This document shows, piece by piece, positions 30,093 to 35,978 of a stretch of 35,978 nt of DNA. Both the position numbers and the translations under genes were made by a program. Position 1 is the stretch's first letter. Each line of letters begins with the position of its first letter. Origin of the DNA: Purshia tridentata. Lineage: Eukaryota; Streptophyta; Magnoliopsida; Rosales; Rosaceae. The DNA lies in assembly GCA_003254885.1 (NCBI GenBank), contig QANT01006478.1, positions 1-35,978 on the forward strand, given 5' to 3'. The notes below the pieces were generated by a model that was not told the DNA's origin, did no database searches, and saw only the letters and a program-made list of their open reading frames with translations.

Positions 30093-30126
30093 AAGGTTTT
30101 CCCTTTTCGATATTGTTTGTTCAACC

Positions 30127-31872
30127 ATGGGTGACTGTGAAGCTGCTGCCCCAATTACTAGAGCGGATTTGGACGCTCAAAACAGACGTATTGACGCACT
30201 GACCGAGCAGCTTAGTGAGATTTGCGAATTGTTGTTGAGGCAAGTTGGAGGCAATAATAATAGAGGTAATAATCGAAGGGGGGCGATTGGGGGAAATCCC
30301 ATGCGGCATCATGTGCAAGAGAGTGAATCCGAGTCTGAGGAAGAGATGGCAGAACCTCCCCAGAATCGGCAGAATGCCCATAATAACCACCACAATTATG
30401 ATGATTTTCGAATTAAAGCAGACATTCCAAACTTCGCAGGTAATCTGAACATTGAGGATTTCTTAGATTGGTTGGTGGAAGTAGAGCGTTTCTTTGATAT
30501 TATGGAGGTTCCAGAGTCTAAGATGGTGAAGATGATTGCCTTCTGTCTAAAGAGTACCGCTGCTCTTTGGTGGGACCAACTGCAGAACACTCGCCAGAGG
30601 CAAGGAAAACACCGAATTCAGACGTGGCGACGAATGAAACAGCTTATGATGGAGCGTTTCTTACCCGCAGATTATGAACAAATTTTGTATCGCATGTTCA
30701 TAAGCTATGCGCAAGGCAATCGAGCAGTGGCTGATTATACGGATGAATTTATGAGATTGGCAGAGCGTAACCAATTACGTGAAACTGAGAACCAGAAAGT
30801 TGCACGGTATATGAATGGGCTGAAAACGTCCAGTCAAGACAAAATCGGATTACAGAACATGTGGACCTTGCAAGAGGCGATTAACATGGCAATGAAGGCC
30901 GAGTTAATGGAAAAGGAGAAGCGACAACTGTCTTTTAGAAGAAATATAGGGGAAACCTTCGAAACAGCTGCTGCACTTCCTGCGGACAAAAGAAAAACTA
31001 GGCAGCAAAGTAATGGGGGTGCTTCAAGGCCTTCAAATTTTCCTGCTAGAAGATCGGGTGACGGGACTAGAGGCGCTGATAGAGGGCAGTATCGCAACCA
31101 ACCTCAGAGACCAAATCCATATGCCAAGCCTAAAACAGATATTTGTTATAGGTGTGGCAAACCTGGGCATCGTTCTAATGTTTGCCCTGAGCGAAGACAA
31201 GTTAATCTAGTAGAGGCTAATGGTTCGGAGGAGGACGAAGGAGAAGAGGAACCAGCTGACAACGACTATGCAGGGGCTGAATTTGCCATTGAAGAGGGTC
31301 TTGAAAGAGTGACTTTAGTTTTACAGTGAGTCCTCCTTGCTCCGAAAGAGAAGGGACAGTGGCGAAGCATTTTCCGTTCTCTTTGTACTATTAAAAATAA
31401 GGTGTGCAGTGTAATTGTCGACAATGGCAGTTGTGAAAACTTTGTGTCAAAGAAGGTGGTCAAGCTTCTACAACTACCAACTGCACCGCATGAAACGCCA
31501 TATTCATTGGGCTGGGTGAAAAAGGGCCCCTCAGTTCGTGTTGCTGAAACCTGTAGGGTGCCTCTCTCTATTGGTAAGCATTACAATGACGAAGTGGTGT
31601 GTGATATGATTGACATGGACGCGTGCCATATCTTGTTGGGCTGTCCTTGGCAGTTTGATTTGGATACGACCTTTAAAGGGCGAGATAATGTTGTGTTGTT
31701 TAACTGGAATAAACATAAAAATGCTATGGCTCTTGTTACACCATCAGGCCAGCTGAGTACCCCTGTAATGGGAAGTTCTAGTTTCCTTACTTTGACTAGC
31801 AGTGAGCGGGAGATTAACGAGGCCATAACAGAAGCTAACTCTTTCTTCCCGGTAGTAGTGAAAGGGCTATTG
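30127..31872 (+). pseudogene. Ty3/gypsy gag-protease polyprotein, truncated
   Basis: ATG 30127 (MGDCEAAAPITRADLD), 35 bp after the primer-binding site, opens 400 codons: a coiled-coil start, the retrotransposon gag domain (DIPNFAGNLNIEDFLDWL, then ALWWDQLQNTR and TWRRMKQLMMERFLP), a basic stretch, and a CCHC knuckle CYRCGKPGHRSNVC near 31144-31185. TGA 31327 stops the frame, but the same frame continues VLLAPKEKGQW and into an aspartic-protease region with VIVDNGSCENFVS (Asp 31420) and HILLGCPWQFD. The TGA fits a former CGA, so gag and protease were probably one frame. The protein is cut at 31872 by the next LTR, so reverse transcriptase, RNase H and integrase are missing. The gag and protease style suggests a chromovirus-type lineage. 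Confidence 0.9.
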
Positions 31873-32531
31873 TGTAACGACCCGTACTCCGTAAGGTACA
31901 AATTTTTAATTTTTAATATGGTTTTGGGGCCAAAAGTTGACTTTGGATTTGGATGAGATTGGATGTTTGACTTTGGGTCCATTAGAAAGGCCTTGGGCTT
32001 ACGAGTTTATAGACATGCGGCATGTCCCGTTTGGAGGGACGGTTTGAAAATTTTGTACGTGGCAAAGGACCCAAAAGTTGACTTTTTGAATTATAGGGCC
32101 CTTGGAGTGGACCTTGACATGGTTAGGTAGAGCTCGGCCCCACGAGTTCGTAGACACGAAGCATGCATCAAACGGAGTTATGGTTTGTAAGTTATGTACA
32201 TGGGAAGGGAGTGGCAAAATTGTAAATAAAGGGACATTCCAGAATTTTCTGGAAACAGCCCCTCCTCTTTTATTTCTCCATTTCTCCCCCTCCCAGCCCG
32301 CAGACCAGCTTCTCACCTTCACTGTGCGCGTGTCACCCCTCCCCTCCCCCCATCCAGCCATTCCCGACCAACACCAGCCGCCGACAAAGACTTCCTCCCG
32401 CCGACGCCAACCCGCCGCGACCCACTACGCCGACCACCAGCCTGCGCACGCTGCTGCACGGGAGAACGCCATCAGCCGCTGCAAATTCCAGCTTTTCCGG
32501 CCAGTTTTCCGACGCCTCTTCTGCCCAATTA

Positions 32532-32613
32532 GGGACGACACCGGAGATTGAGGGCGAACTAACAACGTATTTATTTTTTTTCTTATAGGGACGACACCGG
32601 AGATTGAGGGCGA
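32532..32613 (+). repeat. 26-bp direct repeat, period 56
   Basis: GGGACGACACCGGAGATTGA plus six more bases occurs at 32532-32557 and 32588-32613, identical in both. Confidence 0.9.
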
Positions 32614-33068
32614 CCCAGCCGAGCAACGAGACTAGACCCCTTGACTGTGAGTGGACCTTGTTTTCATTTAAAGTTTATTTTATTTTACAGTTGAACTTTA
32701 TTTTCTTGTGAGTTACTTGGTTGTGAATTTCACCTATCAATATTGATTTCGGGATCTTGATTGTGATTTAATGTGCTAGACGGATTGATATTTCTTATCA
32801 ATTTATTTATGTTTAAAGTCCTGTGAAAATAACTTTCAAGTAAGGTGTTCTGGAAACAATTATCGATTTCTCCATAATTTTAAGAAAGTTTTTAAGTGGA
32901 AAATTATTCAATTTCGAGGTGAAAAATTGAGAACGGTTGGATTTGGATTTTAGTGAGCACCCACTTAGTACCCGTCTTGGATTATGGAAGTATATAGGTC
33001 TTTGGGACCCATCACGGCACACACATAGGCTTTGGGCCGTGTGCCGGGATGCTTTGCCCTTTGGGGGC

Positions 33069-33261
33069 GGCCCTGCGTGCACGTACGGCAGGTATGTTGG
33101 CCCTGCATGTGTATGACAGACCCTGGCTCTGCACATGTACGGCAGGATATTGGCCCTGCATGCGTACGGCAGGTCGTAGGCCCTGCGCATGTACGGCAGG
33201 ATTATTGGCCCTGCATGCGTATGGCAGGTTATGGGCCCTGCGCATGTACGGCAGGCTATAC
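33069..33261 (+). repeat. 27-bp minisatellite, seven units, inside the large LTR
   Basis: About seven units of 26-30 bp, each starting GGCCCTGC and containing ATGTACGGCAGG or a close variant. Each unit can fold because CCTGC at its start pairs with GCAGG towards its end. Two unit types, GCATGCGTACGGCAGG and GCGCATGTACGGCAGG, partly alternate. Confidence 0.85.
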
Positions 33262-34188
33262 GGGGAAATTGGGAGCGAGCGAAATATTCTTTTTGAATTT
33301 CAAGATTTGTTTATGTGAAGAAAATCTCAGAGTTTTCATGATGAAATTTTCGTTCTTTCAAACTGAGAAATCGCAAAGTATTTTACTAGTTAGGTCCAAT
33401 GATTTGTTAAAAACATTTTAAAGCTATTTCAAAATTGGGGGTTTTAATGCAAAGTCAGTTAGGTCCTTGTATGAAATTTTTGGATAATTGTAAAAGTTAA
33501 TTTATTTTGTCCACTCACTGGGTTTGGCTCACCTTTTACCTCGTGTTGTTTTTTTAAAATTTCCCCCAGGTAACTGCGGTGGAGCGGTCGAGCAGGAGAC
33601 GCGTCGAGGATTCCGTAGACTGTAGAAACTTGTAATTTCCCCCCCTAACGTATTATCCAAAATTACTATTTATAGTAGTTGGACTACCGCGGTGTAAACA
33701 TCAATGTTATTAGTGCGAACACTATCTTACTTCTTTTTATTATGATTACGGGTCGGAGACCCCTGTTTGTGGTAGGGAAGCTGGATTAGAAGTGTGATTT
33801 ACAGGTTTTCTAAGGAAAGTAATCCAGGGTTATTCCAATTTCAGGGGAGGTTCTGCCGAATTTTCGGTAGGATTTTCCTTGACATTGGATTCCCGCAGGA
33901 CCACTCCGGGTTCCAGGGTGGAATTCGGGGTGGGTCCTATCAGTTCCAGGGTGGACTTCGGGGAGGGTCCTGTCATCCGGCCACCGTTTTCGTCGAGTGA
34001 GGTATGGTTTTCGATCCCCTCGACGTCCTCTTGAAGTCTGTGTGGTTGGGTTGAGCTTTAAGTGGTGTTTGTGTTTTACCCAGGTTGGGCAGCCACGGCC
34101 ACCACGGCTTTGTCGTGCGTGGTGGTCGTGTTTGGTGTCCTCTCGTGCCGTTCAGCCTCCCCAGAGCCTAGTAGGACCACCGGTGAGG

Positions 34189-34600
34189 TTTTGGGTGAGT
34201 TCCTTGAACTTTTCGTGTGTTTTTCGAGGCTGGGCAGCCACCGTGTATGGTGGCAGCTGCCCGTTGTGACCGTTGAACAGCCTCTTTTGTGTGGTTGTGA
34301 GATTTTGGTTGACTGTCTGGTCTTAACAAGTACGTTTGGCTCGGGAATTGTATTTCCGATGTCGTTGTGTTGCCGGATTTTGGAATCCAAGCAAAGGAGC
34401 CACGAAGGACAGTTCGGTCTTTTTGTGCGGAACACTGTGAGTGAACCTAAGATCAATTAATTCCCAGTTTCAGTTCAGTTACTTGCTTGCCTTGTGTGCT
34501 TATTTGATTTGTTGCTATTTGCTAGTTAAGAGGGTACGGAATTAGGATTGGAATTCCCAACAGTTTAAAGGTTATTTGAGGTTAAAGGTTTAAGTAAGAG
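34189..34600 (+). repeat. Direct repeat, unit 1 (partner 35530-35937)
   Basis: Matches 35530-35937 in the same orientation at an offset of about 1335-1341 bp. Shared landmarks are GGGTGAG, GGGCAGCCACC, TCTTAACA, GGAATTGTATT, AGGAGCCACGAAG and GTTTAAAGGTTATTTGAGGT. The copies have diverged by small changes. Confidence 0.8.
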
Positions 34601-34752
34601 TTTGGATTATCAGTGGGTATTAATTGAGGATTAAGTTGGATTCTAAGTAGGGATCAGTGGTTATTGTTCGAGGATTAGTTGGATTCCAAGTCAGGATCTT
34701 ATGGACTAATTCGAGGTGATTTTCAATTTAGAGGTTAAATTGAGGATAATCG

Positions 34753-34817
34753 AGGTATTACTGATCACAGTGAGATTGATTGGTNAGGTATTACTGATCA
34801 CAGTGAGATTGATTGGT
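34753..34817 (+). repeat. 32-bp repeat either side of a single N
   Basis: AGGTATTACTGATCACAGTG and the next 12 bases occur identically at 34753-34784 and 34786-34817, separated only by N at 34785. This pattern suggests an assembly join rather than biology. Confidence 0.9.
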
Positions 34818-35529
34818 TTAGAGGATTTGGTGATCAGGTTAAAGATTGTGATTTCTGGTTTGTGAACTAATTGTGATTCGAGGCATTAAGGTGGTTTTTT
34901 TTATTTGATTATTTTACTGATTTTACTGTTGAGGTTTACAGTAGTTCACTCATACGAGCTCTAGTGAGCTTCCCGGGTTTGTGTTTAAACCCGGTGCACC
35001 TATGGTTGGGTGCAAGGTTTGATTTTGCAAGTTAAGCAAGCTGAGGAGGCAGTGGAGAGAAGACGAGGCAGTGGGACCAGCAGTATTTCAGAACTTTGTT
35101 TTACAGTTTGATTTTCATGTAAAAGGTTTTACAGTCTGGTTTTATAAATGTGCTTTTGTAACTTACAGTTGTTTCAGTAAATTATTTTATATTCATGGCT
35201 CAGTTTCTAAAAATGGCCCACAGTTTCAAGAAACAGTTCCAATTTTCAATTTCGGCAGTTTTTCACGTGCCCGAGGGTTAGGGCGTGATAGGCAGACCAG
35301 TGGTTTTTCGACCGTTTTCTTCGTTTTCCGGCCACTTTTAAGCTTCAACCCAGGTTTGAAAATTGGTCCTCCCAACCATCTCTACATGACTATGTAGTCC
35401 GTTTTCGTTAAAAGTGAGTTTGGTTTTTGATAGATTGATCACCTGTTGACCACCGCAGGTCCCGCCACTTGTGGTGTTTCCAACAACCCATTTTCTTGGT
35501 TTTTGGCCTCGGGTTAGTCACCTGAAACT

Positions 35530-35937
35530 GTGGGTGAGCTTCTTGACTTTTTTGAGTGTTTTTCGGGGTCGGGCAGCCACCTTGCATGGTGGTCCTCGCT
35601 TGTTTAGTGGTTTGTTAGCTTGTTTATGAACCCTGTTGTTTTGTGAATTGTCTGTTCTTAACAGGTACCCTTGGCTCAGGAATTGTATTCCCGATGCCGT
35701 TGTGCTACCGGATTTTAGAATTCAAGTGAAGGAGCCACGAAGAGCAATTCGGTCTTTTCGCGTGGACACTGTGAGTGAAATTTTAAGTTTAGTTTTGTGA
35801 GTGAAATTAGGTTCAGTTTTAGTAGTTACTTGTCTGTTTGGTTTGACTGTTTGCTGTTTGTTAGTTAAGTGGGTACAGGTTAAGTTCGAAGATCCCGAAA
35901 GTTTAAAGGTTATTTGAGGTTAAAGGATTAAGTGAGA
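35530..35937 (+). repeat. Direct repeat, unit 2 (partner 34189-34600)
   Basis: Second copy of the segment at 34189-34600, starting GGGTGAGCTTCTTGAC and ending near TTATTTGAGGTTAAAGG. It shows an internal duplication of the retroelement leader or LTR, or two nested copies. Confidence 0.8.
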
Positions 35938-35978
35938 TGTGAACATCAGTGGTTATTTTGAGGATTAGTGATTTACAA

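Larger units (their letters stand above)
31873..35978 (+). mobile_element. Start of a large LTR retroelement (probable Del/Tekay-like long LTR)
   Basis: Begins TGTAACGACCCGTACTCC, the start sequence typical of long Ty3/gypsy (Del/Tekay-type) LTRs, directly inside the preceding gag-protease frame. The preceding five bases (31868-31872, TATTG) would be the left target duplication. No right end, primer-binding site or coding domain is seen before the window ends, so the LTR, or LTR plus leader, exceeds 4 kb or contains rearrangements. A GC-rich, CCGCCGAC-rich patch lies at 32280-32560. Open frames here show no known domain and appear fortuitous. Confidence 0.65.

Noticed and set aside
32102..32551. 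149-codon Pro/Arg-rich frame in the large LTR
   Set aside because: It results from a GC-rich, low-complexity CCGCCGAC stretch of the LTR. The opposite strand is equally open.
34062..34460. Overlapping frames of about 130 codons in the last retroelement
   Set aside because: No retroelement domain or conserved motif is seen, and both strands are open over the same GC-richer DNA.

Overview
The window is repeat-rich plant nuclear DNA, most likely from a flowering plant and probably a eudicot. It is built almost entirely of transposable elements nested in and beside one another. I see no ordinary host gene, tRNA, rRNA or CRISPR array. The species cannot be named from the sequence.

Positions 87-25285 read as one giant, decayed Mutator-like element (MULE) of about 25.2 kb. 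Its ends are long terminal inverted repeats (TIRs) of 500-580 bp. Inside each TIR, in inverted orientation, lies a copy of the same spliced gene: a DUF1985 N-terminal region, a variable acidic and coiled-coil middle, and a C-terminal Ulp1-like (C48) cysteine-protease region. The left copy (+, 1212-3950) has an unbroken DUF1985 exon but has lost the exon carrying the catalytic His and Asp. The right copy (-, 24047-18848) keeps His, Asp and Cys but its DUF1985 exon is broken. The element is therefore roughly palindromic over several kilobases at each end. Between the arms are a MuDR-type transposase (8553-11184; the catalytic, SWIM and zinc-knuckle part is intact, the N-terminal part is broken), two diverged copies of a small acidic coiled-coil protein gene (13359-14162 and 17512-17946), and a small Cys-rich, possibly zinc-binding protein gene (15284-15684).

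The most striking signal is a degenerate 11-bp repeat, GACAATGTGTG (reverse strand: CACACATTGTC). It occurs in phased arrays all over the non-coding part of the element, including a 14-unit array beside the right TIR. Eleven bp is close to one helical turn. Small hairpin elements nested in the element carry the same arrays. Together with the DUF1985 genes this resembles the Arabidopsis VANDAL/VANC anti-silencing system, where an element-encoded protein recognises short motifs scattered through the element. That link is inference.

Right of the MULE are a solo LTR with a perfect 5-bp target duplication (25585-26066), a PIF/Harbinger element with broken transposase and a truncated Myb/SANT-like ORF (26911 to about 29668), a 5'-truncated Ty3/gypsy element of the same LTR family as the solo LTR (5' LTR, primer-binding site, gag and protease; about 29690-31872), and the start of another large retroelement beginning TGTAACGACC (31873 to the window end). 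That last region contains minisatellites and long direct repeats but no recognised coding domain. Many of the nonsense codons fit C-to-T change at CG or CAG sites, as expected of long-methylated, silenced DNA.
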